From assembly GCA_018296165.2 (NCBI GenBank), contig JACKQL020000008.1, positions 1 to 64,000 on the forward strand: 64,000 nucleotides of DNA, read 5' to 3'. Position 1 is the first letter of the stretch. Every line of letters begins with the position of its first letter. Made by a program: the position numbers and the translations under genes. The stretch is from Termitomyces sp. T153. Taxonomy: Eukaryota > Basidiomycota > Agaricomycetes > Agaricales > Lyophyllaceae. Under the pieces are notes generated by a model that saw only the letters and a program-made list of their open reading frames with translations, searched no databases and had not been told where the DNA came from. Positions 1 to 11,136 of the stretch are shown piece by piece.

Positions 1-1133
1 GACATTGGGATGAGGTGGAGGGGCATTGACATGAGGGGTGCAGAGATTGAAGTGGGGAGGTCTGTCCTGCAAAGGGCTATTGCATGGGGCAGACTCATTA
101 GCAGGATTGCCAGGCTTGTCAATGTAGAAAAGAGTCTGGTTATTATTATCAACACACAAGGGCAGTTGTTGGGAGTGGGGTTTGGGGATGGTGGGCTGAT
201 TCCACATTCAAAAGGTGCTGTGGATGGAGTTGGCCTAGGAATGGGCAGAGAGAGCCAAAGTGTGGGTAGCGGGTTGGTTGAACAATCCCCCATAGGGTTG
301 AGGTTCTTCAAGATGCTGGAGGCTGTGTTGAGTTCTTTCTGCTGGTGGGGAATAGGAGGCAGGGCTTTGCTTCATGCTCTAATGGGTTCCTCATGTTGCA
401 CATGGAAGGAGCAGGAGGGGTCCAGAGGATCTTTGAAGGGGCAGGAGTTTGGACTGGTGTGAATTTCTTCAACCAATGCATGGAGCTCATTCCATAAGTT
501 AGCATCAATGCCCAGGGTGCCTTGCATAGTTTCTGGGAGGTTCTCTTGCAGGTAGTGTTCATGGAAGTCAAGAAGTTGATCCACCCAAACTTCCAGAATT
601 ATGAAGGTGTTGGGGTAGCCCAGATTGATAAGGAGAGTGCAGGTGCATCCTGCGAACTCTATGGGAGAGAGGCAGAGGAAGTGAAGGACTTCATTGTGCT
701 GTTGGACATAGGCTTCAACTCTTTGCTGTTTGGGGGATGAGGAAACTTGAGCAAAGAATAGCAGACAAGAGGGAGAATAATTATCTGAGTGCTCCAAAAG
801 GGCTGGGGCTGTAGCAGAAACTGGATACATGTAGTAGTGGGCAGGGGGAAGGTAGGCAGGGTTGGGGGTTGCTGCAGAATATTCTCCAGAGTACATGCAG
901 TGGTTGTTACCATTGGTAGGGAATGCTGGAGGGTGGTGCCAGCCTAGAGGGATTCCCTGGCTGATGGAGGGTGCATAGAATGCCTGGTTGGGGTCAGGAG
1001 TCCAGTGGTGGGAAACATACTGATCTGCAGGGGGGCCTGGGTAGAATGGAGCATAAGGATTTTCAGGAACTAGCTGACAATAGACGTTGGTTAGATAGCC
1101 GGTGAAGTTGTATGCAGGGTTATACGTGGACAT
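1..1133 (-). pseudogene. Gag of element A, 5' part
   Basis: The protein starts at the ATG at 1133, 21 bp past the primer-binding site, and runs 253 codons to a stop near 372. The reading then continues in other frames to the window edge. The N-terminus is rich in Pro, Tyr, Asn and Thr. A block reading AYVQQHNEVLHFLC is nearly identical to the Gag of element C (53.8-54.5 kb), which identifies it. As a retrotransposon Gag it would form the virus-like particle in the cytoplasm. The long open first segment suggests less decay here than in element C. It is partial because of the window edge, and stops and shifts after residue ~253 argue against function. Confidence 0.8.
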
Positions 1134-1153
1134 TGAGAACAGGGTAAGGAGGA

Positions 1154-1166
1154 AGTCTTGATATTA
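1154..1166 (-). promoter_or_regulatory. Primer-binding site of element A (self-priming type)
   Basis: Immediately inside the LTR the minus strand reads TAATATCAAGACT. The exact complement, AGTCTTGATATTA on the minus strand, occurs inside the same LTR (plus-strand 1741-1753), a short way downstream of a TATA-like stretch, so near the expected 5' end of the transcript. This is the arrangement used by Tf1-type elements, in which the RNA 5' end folds onto the primer-binding site and primes reverse transcription. The pairing is seen; the mechanism is inferred. Confidence 0.7.
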
Positions 1167-2230
1167 TGTCAGGTTCCACTGACAACAGGGGCTCAGCTAC
1201 ACTGGGTGAGTCCTTACTAGGTGGGTCCTTACTAGGTGGATGTGATGTCCTATGCTTATAACCTAGCACTCTGGAGTTTGTGTGGGGTGTAGGGACTTGT
1301 AAGGGGAAGCCAAGAGGAGTGATCCAAGCAAGTCTGGGGTGGTCTGGAGAAGTCTAAGACCAAATGTATTAGTATTGGACTGCAGGCATCAGGAAACAAG
1401 TTTGTAAGTGCATAAATAGATTGCGGGATAGGTGGAGGCTTTGCTAGAGATGGGGGTGGAGCCAGAGTTTGACAGCAGATCAATTAAGACTTGATGGGTT
1501 CAGGGCCAAGCAAAGAGTGAGGTCTGGAGTTGTCATAAGAATGTTCAGAAATTGGGGCACATGTACAGAGTTTGTACTGATGTCAGAGATAGAAGAAACT
1601 TAGAGAAATAAAGGAAATATGAACAGTCAAGATGAGACAGAGACAAGGCAAGACAAGGCAGAGAAAGAGATAGATCCAAGACTAAAAATAGAAACAGAGA
1701 TAGAACAAAACACAAGACACAAGAAACCAGTAAATGCAAGTAATATCAAGACTATCAAGACTAGAGTATGGGGAGCTATTCTACAACTGATATACTGACT
1801 ACTGGATAGCTCCAGAGGATGGCAGGCATGGCAGCAGGACTTGATGGGGCTGTGCAGAGTCAACAAGTGTTGAGTACAATTAAGGAGCAGGCTACAGTGA
1901 CATTCTGATAGGATCAGCTGGGGACATGGGCTGTTCCAGGGTTGTTGTGGTGCTTTGGAGCAGGTTGGGGGACCAGGGTAGAGGGGGTCAGAGGCATATG
2001 ATGGGGTCAGGAACAGCAGGGGAGGGTTCCAGGAACTCAGGAGAAGTGGCAATGACTGTGGAGAAGGCATTGGAGTTGGCCAGGAGATCATCAGGATTTG
2101 CCAGGAAAGCATCGAAGTTACCTAGAGTGGGCGCGGAGGGTTGGAGAAGTTGGGTGGGGCATTGGGAAGGACTTTGGGGAAACAAGGGAGCTGGGAGTGA
2201 TGGCAGAGGTCTGGAGAGCAGGTCGTGACA
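1167..2230 (-). repeat. 5' LTR of element A (1064 bp)
   Basis: In element orientation it begins TGTCACGACC at 2230 and ends AACCTGACA at 1167, so it has TG...CA ends. It aligns along its length with the LTRs at 24701-25760 and 54582-55639. A TATA-like GTATAT lies upstream of the self-complementary 13-mer at 1741-1753. A 15-bp tandem duplication at 1211-1240 is absent from the other two copies. Short reading frames inside it are chance. Confidence 0.9.
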
Positions 2231-2376
2231 CAGACATTATGTTACTACTGTGTCATATATTGTCTAATAAAAGCCTCAGATGATGATTCAACAAGAAATT
2301 TTAAGCAATGATAATCCTTTGTATTATGCATTAGATTGTGCCATTTCTTCTCCATGAAATTCCCCATGAGAGGTTC

Positions 2377-4788
2377 TCAGAAATTTATATTATTCATCTT
2401 ATTTAACTGCTGCACAAAACCATCTTTGTGTTGCCCATTCCAATGGCCATAATCCTTGCCACTCCTATTATAGGCCATCACTGTAGGGAACCAAGAGCAG
2501 AGAGCAGTCTGATTAACAACACCTGAGAGTATGTATATGAGGGCTGAATTGGATATAAGAAAGTAGACACTTACCAGTTTGGCAAAGATAGGAACCAGAG
2601 ATGAGGTTGAGTTCAACATCAGTGAGAGTGTTGTCAATAAATGACTCATGCATTTTTGAGTCATGAACTATGATCATTGTATTTAGGAGTGCTGACAGGC
2701 CAGTAGGTCCTTGAAGTACAGAAGAAAAGCTGACAGTTGAAATACTCAATCTCCAGATCATACCTTCTTGCATCAGTGCAGCATAACTCCAAGGCTGGGT
2801 TGGAAGATCTTCCTGATGCTGCACATATAAATGGTAATCCTTTGCCCCATACTGTGCATTGGATAGCCACATTGGTAGTACACAAGGAGGTAGGTTTGGT
2901 GGGCCACTTTCAGAGCATTTTCTGAAGCAAGAAAAGTTTGAAACATTGATACCATGTTGTAGAAGATACTCTGTGATTTCCAATTCACCTAACCGAGAAT
3001 CAAGGTGACAGACCATCAATGCATCTGCCACAGTAGTCATTGCCAACTTTCATGGCACTTCAGACTCTTCACCAAAGTCAAACATGTAGAAAGGTCAAGC
3101 CTTTGCACCCATACTCTCAATAATGCATATGCACCAGAAGTGCATAGACTTCAGCACCAGAAAATGGCTTACAGCATTCAGATCACAGGATTCATCTTTG
3201 GATAAAGATCCTTTTACAATTGCCTCCAGGTAAGAAATTGCCATATAGAATCTTCCTGATGTAAGGTCAACACCAAGACCACAACAACTCTAGCAAATAA
3301 GCAACCTTCTTGCCTTCTGCTTCACTGGTCAGCAAGAATATTGAAGGCAGATGGAAATTGAAAGGTATTGTGAAGCCATAGTGTAAAACTAGGATGTTGA
3401 AGATTTCTTGGGCCAAGGCATTGAGTTTGTGAGACTGCACAGTTGTGGACTCTGGCAATGCTTGTGACATGGCCATTGGTAATGAAGAACCTGGGAATGC
3501 TGATGTCTGAGGCATAGAAGATGATGTGGCTCAAGATGACTGCAAAGTTAGCACCCTTTCCAAGTGTTGGAAGGGGTGAATACAAAGCCCATCATGATGT
3601 TCAAAGTCTGAAAGGTGCTTTGACTGTTGTGGGAAAGTAAGAGCCCTTGGCAATTGAGCCTCCTCATGTGGAGACACAGGTGAACTTTACCAGTTAATTG
3701 GCTTGGCTCCAGCACCATAAAATTCTTCAAATTCAGCCTGATCTTTTTCTTCATTGCAAGCACCAAAATCCTCGCAGCAATTCCATTTATTCCAGAATGA
3801 ATTGTAGCATGACTGTGCTCCACTATAGTGTTCAAGCATTTCTTCTCTCTCAGACTTGCATACTTGAACATGGCACCAGATATTTTCATCTTCATCACTA
3901 GGAAGCCATTCAAAGACTTTAGCACTAACCATAGGTGGCTTGCACTCTCTGTTCAGGCAGGTCTGTTGCTCAGTCTTGCATTAAGCTTCTCATGTTTAGC
4001 AAAGAAGACTTCATATTCAGGCCATTTTCCTGCAGTGTATACTGCCAGCACAGGATTGGATAAAAGTTGTTTTGCACATTGTATTTGGTTTGAAGTAGGA
4101 CCTAAATAAGCAAGTGATGAGATCAACATTTCTTCAGCCCCCCATCAATACCATACAGGAATGTTATATTTCAAAAACCATTCTACACATGGTTGATTGG
4201 TGTTTTTCTTGGTGATGTTGAGGAAGATGCCAGCACATTGAGTACTCAAGGAAAAGTCACAGATGCTTGATGCAGTAAGCACATCTATGAGATCAGGCTC
4301 ATATCCATAGGCAGAGAGCACTTGTTGCCAGTAGACATCAGATTCATTGGCTAACTTGGCTTTGGCAATGAGATATGACAGCAATTCCATCCAAACTTGA
4401 AACCATCCTTGAGAGCAGTAAATTAAATTCATCATATGTCCATGGCTAAGCTGTGCTTGCTTGTAACAAGCACTCCAAGGGGAGAAGGGTTGAGCAGCTG
4501 ATATTCTGAGTTCTTTTGATATGACAGATGTTGCCAACATCAGCCACCAATCCAATTTGGTCCATGATTCTTTGATTGTGGCAGGTAGACAATACTAAGC
4601 TCACCCATTTTTGATGCGACTATCCAGATGTCTAGGGATTCTAGCAAGTCATTCCAATAGAGGGCCAGTATACAAAGGTGTGCATGGAACAAATGCAAGC
4701 CATCCAAAGGTTTCCATCCACTAATGGGGCTCCATGAAATTGGATACAGTAGATTTTTTGATGTCAAATACAAAGCATTCTGTGCCAA
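2377..4788 (-). pseudogene. Decayed large conserved Agaricomycete protein of unknown function
   Basis: Several minus-strand segments in shifting frames read as one protein: 4788-4540, 4555-4145, 3932-3687, 3585-3267 and 3046-2513. Recognisable stretches are SPISGWKPLDGLHLFH, a block ending IPVWY, then VFEWLPSDEDENIWCHV, and a C-terminal part with YVQHQEDLPTQPWSYAALM followed by IWRLSISTVSFSSVLQGPTG. I recall similar blocks in hypothetical proteins repeated many times in mushroom genomes, but know no function. Stops and frameshifts separate each block. A second fragment of the same protein (the DLLESLD...GIVYL region) lies at 13979-14222. It may be a passenger of a mobile element or an expanded gene family. 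Confidence 0.55.
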
Positions 4789-5110
4789 TTTTTGTATCTG
4801 ATACTGGAGGAGTTACATGATGACTGGAGTTTGGGGAATAGTAAAGAACCCCTTGGTAGAAAATCACTTTTACAGAACTCTTATCAATGCTGTAAAAGTC
4901 ATATTAAGGATGATGAGGGATTGGTAGAAAATTGCATGACTTACTTCTGATTCATTATGACAATAAAACCTAAAGTTGAAGGCTGTTCCTACTTTTCCAG
5001 GAGATACAATCTCTGTAGGTAACAACCTCTAGAATATAATTTGACTAGGGAATCTTGAAGCCATATAGGATGGGAAAAGCCAGAGTTACCAGAATGCAAG
5101 AGGAAGGGGA
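4789..5110. other. Short AT-rich spacer, nothing recognised
   Basis: No coding block, intron signal or repeat is recognised between the start of the unknown protein and the first foldback-like repeat. It could hold that gene's 5' end in unreadable form. Confidence 0.4.
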
Positions 5111-5385
5111 GAGCTTGGGTGAACCCAAAACTCCAGGGAAGGAAAGAGCTTGGGTAAACCCAAAACTCTGGGGAAGCAAAGAGCTTAGATAAACCCAGAG
5201 CTCAAGATGGCAAGAAAATCAAATGTACTGACCTTGACTGTGGCATTTGTAATCCAGTATTTGGCATGATGTTTGGCCAAAGCCTTGCAGCCAATTAGTA
5301 AGGACTTTATATTTTTCTCCAAGTTCTCCAGAGCATTGTCTTCCTGCCCTTGAGCTCTGGGTTTACTCATGCTCTCCTTTCTCCA
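5111..5385. repeat. Foldback-like repeat, copy 1
   Basis: The left arm has three units starting GAGCTTGGGT/GAGCTTAGAT at 5111, 5146 and 5181, exactly 35 bp apart. A core of about 145 bp follows, containing GGCATGATGTTTGGCCAAAG. The right arm has one unit in the opposite orientation (GAGCTCTGGGTTTACTCATG from 5352). Each unit is itself nearly palindromic. The core and right tail, including TCCAATATCTCCCTCAAGCT, match copy 2 at 14.2 kb closely, which shows a dispersed repeat family rather than a chance array. Confidence 0.75.
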
Positions 5386-7098
5386 ATATCTCCCTCAAGC
5401 TACATGTGTCCCAATTCAAATGCCTGCCCTCCTCTCCTTAAGTAACTCACTCATCACCAGCTCTTTCTTTCCTTGGTACCATGCAAAGTGAGTCTCACTC
5501 TTGATCTTCATCTCAAGGCCATTCATGCTTGCTTTATAAAGTTTTCTTAATATGCATTTTTATTATTCTATACTATGATTCATAATTTTACTAGACTTAC
5601 TTTACTTATTTGTTGTTTTCTCTATCTTTCTCTCTTATGCTTGAAAAGTTACATCATATCTTGTAGACCTGCTTATTCATTGTTTTCAATAACTATCATT
5701 TTTACACTGTTGCCAAGTAAGATTCATAAGGAATTACTATATCAAACATCAGGCAAATCTATCTCAAGCCACATTTGGTCAATGAAGTAGTTATAAGTCA
5801 CTGTGCATTTTTTACAAAATATCTTTCCCCCACCATTTAGAACCACACTATGAACAAAGTGAGTGTCCACAGGAAAGACTACATGGTAAAGTTAACAGAA
5901 CAATGAGATCAAAACATGCATGAAAGTTGACTTGCATAATCAAACTTGTGATTGGATTATAACAGATATTGCAGATGGCAACCTCCCTTAGCTTTGAAAC
6001 AATCTATGGTATAGTATTCAATACCCAATACAAAAGGATGGAATGTGACATCATACAGGAGCCAGATGGTCTTGGTCAGCCTTGACAGCTGTAAGCTCAC
6101 TCATTATTGCTGCAAGTTGGGTTTGTCATTGGAAAATTGAGCTTTAAGAATGTCATGATCCTAGCAAATCAATGAGGAGCAAGATTTCATTAAGGAAGAT
6201 AGACACCTACAAGTAGAGGTTCATCTCTTTGCTTCTGGAGCAATGCAACTTCTTTTTTGACACCATTCATCATGGCAGAAAGCTGGTGAACCTCCTGAGG
6301 TAGGTTTGTCAAAGAAGAGAAAGATTCCTATAGTAGAACCATACTTGATCTTTTTCCTCAAGTTCCTGAGCTGCTTAAAGATGTTCCATTCAGCACAGAG
6401 TTACCCTCTGTTCTGAGACATTTTCAGAATATTGAGACCAATGAGCACTGGTCCCAGCTTTCAAATGTTCCATTGGGCACTGTTGCCCAATATTGTTGTC
6501 TGCACATATTCTGAGTGGCAGGTTTGCTGAACATCATTTCCACTGCTTCCAGCCTCTGAAAAGAGTCCCTATGACTGCATGGTCAGGCAAAGAATATTGA
6601 CCAGAGAACAATTGTCATACTATGTGATCTTGGATAGCATCAGATTCATTGGATTTGAATAAGAGCTGCCCTATAGAGTTGATGGAAGTCTCATTCTTGC
6701 AAATTTGAATGGCCATGCTACTAGTACAGGGAAGAGAGATGCACAGAGTCTGGGTGTGAAACTTGTTGGATCTATCTGTGGGCATGGATAAGTAAGATGT
6801 CAGGGACTTTGCTGACCTATTCTCATTTCTTTTTGGCAAGGTGAACAAAGAACTGATGTTAGCCACATGACACAATGTCCCACAAGGCCACAAAAAGAAC
6901 AAATTTGAACAATTCCCAAAATATTAAATACATAAGCCATGTCCAAGCATGACTTGGGCAAAAACAAACACATAGATAAAGAAGAGATCAAAGATGCTTC
7001 AGAAAGTCCACAGATGTCTTGAAATTGTTAAATGCATCAAGGCAAATTTAAAGACTAATTGACAATCAGCACTATGACTTTATCACAGAATTGAAGAC
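5386..7098. other. No supportable gene; repeat tail then degenerate sequence
   Basis: The first ~75 bp are the tail shared with the foldback-like copy at 14.65-14.73 kb. The remainder is AT-rich with only short frames. A 95-codon minus frame at 6615-6902 has no family resemblance I can name. This may be decayed 3' sequence of the transposon that follows. Confidence 0.4.
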
Positions 7099-10000
7099 TC
7101 ATACATGATTCAGAGACACAACTGTCATAATATCATCCCACTTGAACCTTGCACAATGAGCTTCAATATCAGAGATTGATGCAACTTTGAGTTGTGTGTT
7201 TGTATGAGTGCTCCATATGCTTGCTCCAAGCTCAGGATATTCTTGGTATGGATTGTGAAGGATATCAGGCAGCTGATGATGCATTCCCACAATCCATACT
7301 CCTTGTAAGTGCCTGCTGTCCCTAGATACCTTGGGGAACTCAATAATCTGCTCAATAGTAAACAGAGCAGGTGAATTTTGTAATAGTACAGAGCTGTTGC
7401 TGTCATGTCTCATGTGAGTTGTGAAAGAGATACCAAGATGCTGAATATGAGATCTCATGATCCCATCTGATAAACAACACCAAGTGGTTCAGCACATTTG
7501 AATGCATCTACATATTTGGGGGAGATAGGCACAACTTTTCCTTTGATTCTTGAAGACTCATCAAAAGTATCTTCATTTTCCAAATCCAGAAAGGTGATTA
7601 CATTGTCATGCTCACTTGCAAGGATGCCATGAACTTGAGGTCAAACCACATCCAGAAAGAATGAGAGGCACTCTTTGATGACCCATGGACAGCTTTCCTT
7701 TAGAAAAAGGCCTCTCAATTAGAAGCTTTGTGCCAAGATCATGCTATTGTCTCTTCATACTCATCTATGCTGCAAGTTAACATCAGTTTGACCAAGGCTT
7801 GGTGGAAAACTTACACTTCTTATCATTTGTTGACAACTATTATAACTGGCCAATTGAACATTCAAAGGGAAACACCCACTATCCATAAACAGGGCCAAAT
7901 AGTTTTATTAATTCTGGAATGTGAAAGGCCATGTGGTGATTAGGAACACATTTGTAGAACAGAAATAGCCTCTGAAGTTCTTGCCAATACTCCATCATAC
8001 AATCTATATAACAAGTACAGTGTGCATTGCTGGTTATTGGAGAGCTTGCCAATGGAATTGCAGACATGAGGAGCATGGTAAGATGCAGCAACTCTATGCA
8101 TTCTGTATTTTGGTGTTTTGACCATTGGAAATAGACAAGTTCAAGCAACCAAGTGTGTGCCACTTGTCAGCTTTGAGCTTTGACCCCAACAAAAGAGGAA
8201 CAGATGGCACCTAGGAGGGTTTGACAATATAATCCATATCATCTTTAATTATGGACATCTCTTTGTCCATCAAGACATTACCAGGGTTTAGGTATTTGCT
8301 GATTTCAACTTGTTTCAATTGCTAAGTAAGGACATCAGTAGCAGTCAAAAGGAAAAAATAAGAAGCTGGACCCAGGTCATGATAGCTCAAGCATACTCCT
8401 CCCTGGTCAGTTTCTTCATATTAGGTTGCATCTCACATTCAAGACCTCTTGTAATGTAAACCAAAGCCAGTGAAGCAATATTAGCCCATTTTTTTACTGC
8501 TTCTTTGAATGCTGGATCTTGATCACTAAATGCTATATGCTCTGATAGGCAGTGTATGAGCAACCATGTAGCTTTCAAAGATGTTTTGGTCTGTGGCTCA
8601 GAGTTATCCAATGCAAAGAGTATCTTGACAATCAAACCTTTTTGTGCAACAGTTTGCTTTTGTAGCTTCATTTTCCCTTTGGGATTGTACTAAGGATACT
8701 CTGGAAATGCTCCTGAATGGCTTGTAATAAGGGAGTCTGAGAAGTTTGGTCCATTGTATACTGTGTTTTTCTATGAGTCCTTTGGCCACTTCTGAGGAGG
8801 AAGCAGATCTGTACTTCTCTGCTTTCCACCTACAGTCAGTATTGATGCAAAACCCAAACATCATAATCAAAATTGTTGCATGAATGGAAGGACCTGCAGC
8901 ATTTATAGTGCAAACAGAGAAATTTGTGATTGATTGCAGTGAAGCCTCCCACTTTATGCACCATCAGAAGGTTGCAGATAACTAGAATAATGGCACAGAA
9001 AATCAATTGCTCATAGAGATGGCTTGTAGTCTGAGTGAAGAAAACACCTTTGCAAAGTGCAAGGAAGGTGTTGACAATCAGTTTGAGATAGGAGTTTATA
9101 CCATCTACCTCTGCAGAGGGCTCCTGCAGACTAGGAATCACTTGAACAAACAGATTCTTGGGCTTGTGCCATTCTTCAATAGGTAGATTCAGACATGCAA
9201 CTGAAATCATCCCAGCAGAGATTTTCTTTCTGGCTTGCTTGTTGCCCAAAGGATTGGAAAAATCCATGTTCATCAAAAATAGATAGCACCCAGCATTCTT
9301 GTTGCTGGAGAGACTGAAGTGGGTTTTACCATTGGGTCCCATGAACTCCCAAATGGTGGAGCCATAAAAGATATTCCTTACTTTTCCATCCTCCAGTGCA
9401 TGCATTTTCTTCCGAGCTTTGTCCATCTTTTCCTCATATACATGGTGTAAAAGCAAGCCTGCAAGCCAGTCTTGGAAGTCAAAAACCACATATGGACATA
9501 TAGGGATGTATATGCAAAATTTCCATTGTCCAACAGATTTTGGATGAACAAGCAATTCCTTGCACTTCTTGCCATGATGCTTGGCACTACAATGATCTGG
9601 ATATACCAGGATGTCATCATTGTGTTTATTATCTTTGCCACTCTGGCCCTTCTTAATTGTCTTGTAAATTGAGTGGCATGCTGGGCAAGCTGCATAAACC
9701 TCTGATTTCCCATCCAAGCACAAAGACTTTGTTGCAGAACAAATATCACAGGGAAATCTTGTGGGAAACAGGAAACCAAGAGCTGTCAATGCACTAGGGA
9801 CTGCTTTGTTGACAATGCACTAGGGACTGCTTTGTTGACAATGTCCAACAGCTTTTTGCACATTTGGAATAGCCAAAGTGTGCCTTGACAAGGAAGACAG
9901 AAGATAATGTGGCACACAGCAACCATGGATTTTGCTATCTGTAAAAGCACTGTCACTCCAACAAAGCCAGGGAAAAAATGTGCTGCTAGGAGGATGTCAA

Positions 10001-10531
10001 TAAGAGCACATTATATGAATCTGATTGGTAATTACTGGTGTCAAACCTACTCCCAGCTGAAGCATCCAGTTTGGTAATGTGTCTCATCAAGGCATCTTGC
10101 CATGTCTGCATTGTTATTTCATAAAGTTTTTGAACCTCATCTCATAGCAACTTGACTGTCTCATAAGTTTGGACCACAGCTGGAATCTTTGACATTGCTA
10201 TTGGAAGAAGCATGATTGATTGCTCTGCCAAAGCTTGTTTGATTTTGCCAAGCTCCCTGGTCTTGTCTAACAAGGTAATATCACTGGCATCAGTAGGGGC
10301 ATTTCCAATGGCTGATATATCAGACTGCAGAGTTGTCAGAGCATCATTGATTTCATGAAGAACATGAACAAGCTTTTTAGTTCTGGTGAAATGTGATTCT
10401 ACCATAGAAGGGATTGATGGTTCTGCTGCTGAAGGATGCAAAGTTAGGTTGCCAATTGGAAGATCATCTACTGCTTTTGACAACTCAGCATCATGTGTTG
10501 CCTGAGCTGCTGCCTGAGCAGTGGATATCAT
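7099..10531 (-). pseudogene. Tnp2/Plavaka-like DNA transposase, decayed
   Basis: This is a class II transposase of the CACTA/Plavaka type found in mushroom genomes, expected to cut and paste its element in the nucleus. Segments in order are an N-terminal part (10531-10142), a Cys-containing part reading CDICSATKSLC and CPACHSIY (9789 onward), a core block MNMDFSNPLGNKQARKK then ISVACLNLP (about 9290-9180), a middle part (8870-8387), VPNHHMAFHIPELIKLFGPV (about 7940-7880) and a C-terminal part (7458-7099). The largest open piece is 317 codons (9789-8836), but its Met is not the real start. A 26-bp tandem duplication at 9787-9838 shifts the frame, and removing one copy reconnects the N-terminal and core parts. 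Terminal inverted repeats were not found. The family name is from memory of related proteins. Confidence 0.7.
9787..9838. repeat. 26-bp tandem microduplication inside the transposase
   Basis: The unit CAATGCACTAGGGACTGCTT (first 20 of 26 bases) occurs twice back to back, identically. Because 26 is not a multiple of three it breaks the transposase frame. With one copy removed, the minus strand reads VNKAVPSALTALGFLF straight into the 317-codon segment. Confidence 0.9.
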
Positions 10532-11136
10532 AGACCAAATTTGTTCAGTCTAATCTTTCTGATTATGCTTTTTCCAAGTATAAACGTTGATGAAACACCC
10601 TCACTGTGTGTCCAAGATCATCTCATCCTTGTACTGTGCCAAGGTACACTCACAGAGGACAAGCTTTTTGTTCTTGTCTGCATTGTTCATAATCAAGCAG
10701 AAGCAATTTTCAATGGAGGAAGAGTGGTGGACAAAGCTCAAGATGAAAGAACAAGGGTAAGGAAAATATGATTTCAAGGAGGGTAGTAGATAATTGAATG
10801 CTTATCAAGTAAGATGCAGATCTAGCTAATTTTGAGAAATTGTCACCCAGTCACACCACATCATTGACATTCCTCTAGCATCCTCAATAATCACTGTGAT
10901 GCATGCTACCTTGAATTCAATCATTGTCCAGCTGGTGAGCTGAAGACAACTGAACATTTGGTATGGTGCATGCTTATGTACAAGGTGCATGGCCATCATT
11001 TTTTTAATAAAAGAGATCAGAATTTGATTGAGGATCAGAAGAAGAGTGGACTTGATAAGTAATTCAATTTCAACTCTCAGAATTACAGCAGCTTCATATT
11101 GAGATTGGGAGGGGGGGCAAAACTATATATGATAGC
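10532..11136. other. No recognised gene
   Basis: A 92-codon plus frame (10493-10771) overlaps the transposase N-terminus and looks like chance. The rest is AT-rich with no feature I can name. It may contain the 5' region of the transposon. Confidence 0.4.

Larger units (their letters stand above)
1..2230 (-). mobile_element. Element A: 5' part of a Ty3/Gypsy LTR retrotransposon
   Basis: This is the left-truncated end of a minus-strand element: its 5' LTR (1167-2230), an adjacent primer-binding site and the start of gag; the rest lies outside the window. It belongs to the same family as element C at 47.7-55.6 kb and LTR B at 24.7 kb, sharing LTR ends, primer-binding site and gag. Its LTR carries a private 15-bp tandem duplication (1211-1240) that B and C lack, so it is a separate insertion. 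No target duplication can be tested because the other end is missing. Confidence 0.85.

Noticed and set aside
8836..9789. 317-codon open frame as a complete gene starting at 9789
   Set aside because: Its Met lies at the edge of a 26-bp duplication, and the true coding sequence continues upstream in another frame; it is the core of a longer transposase.
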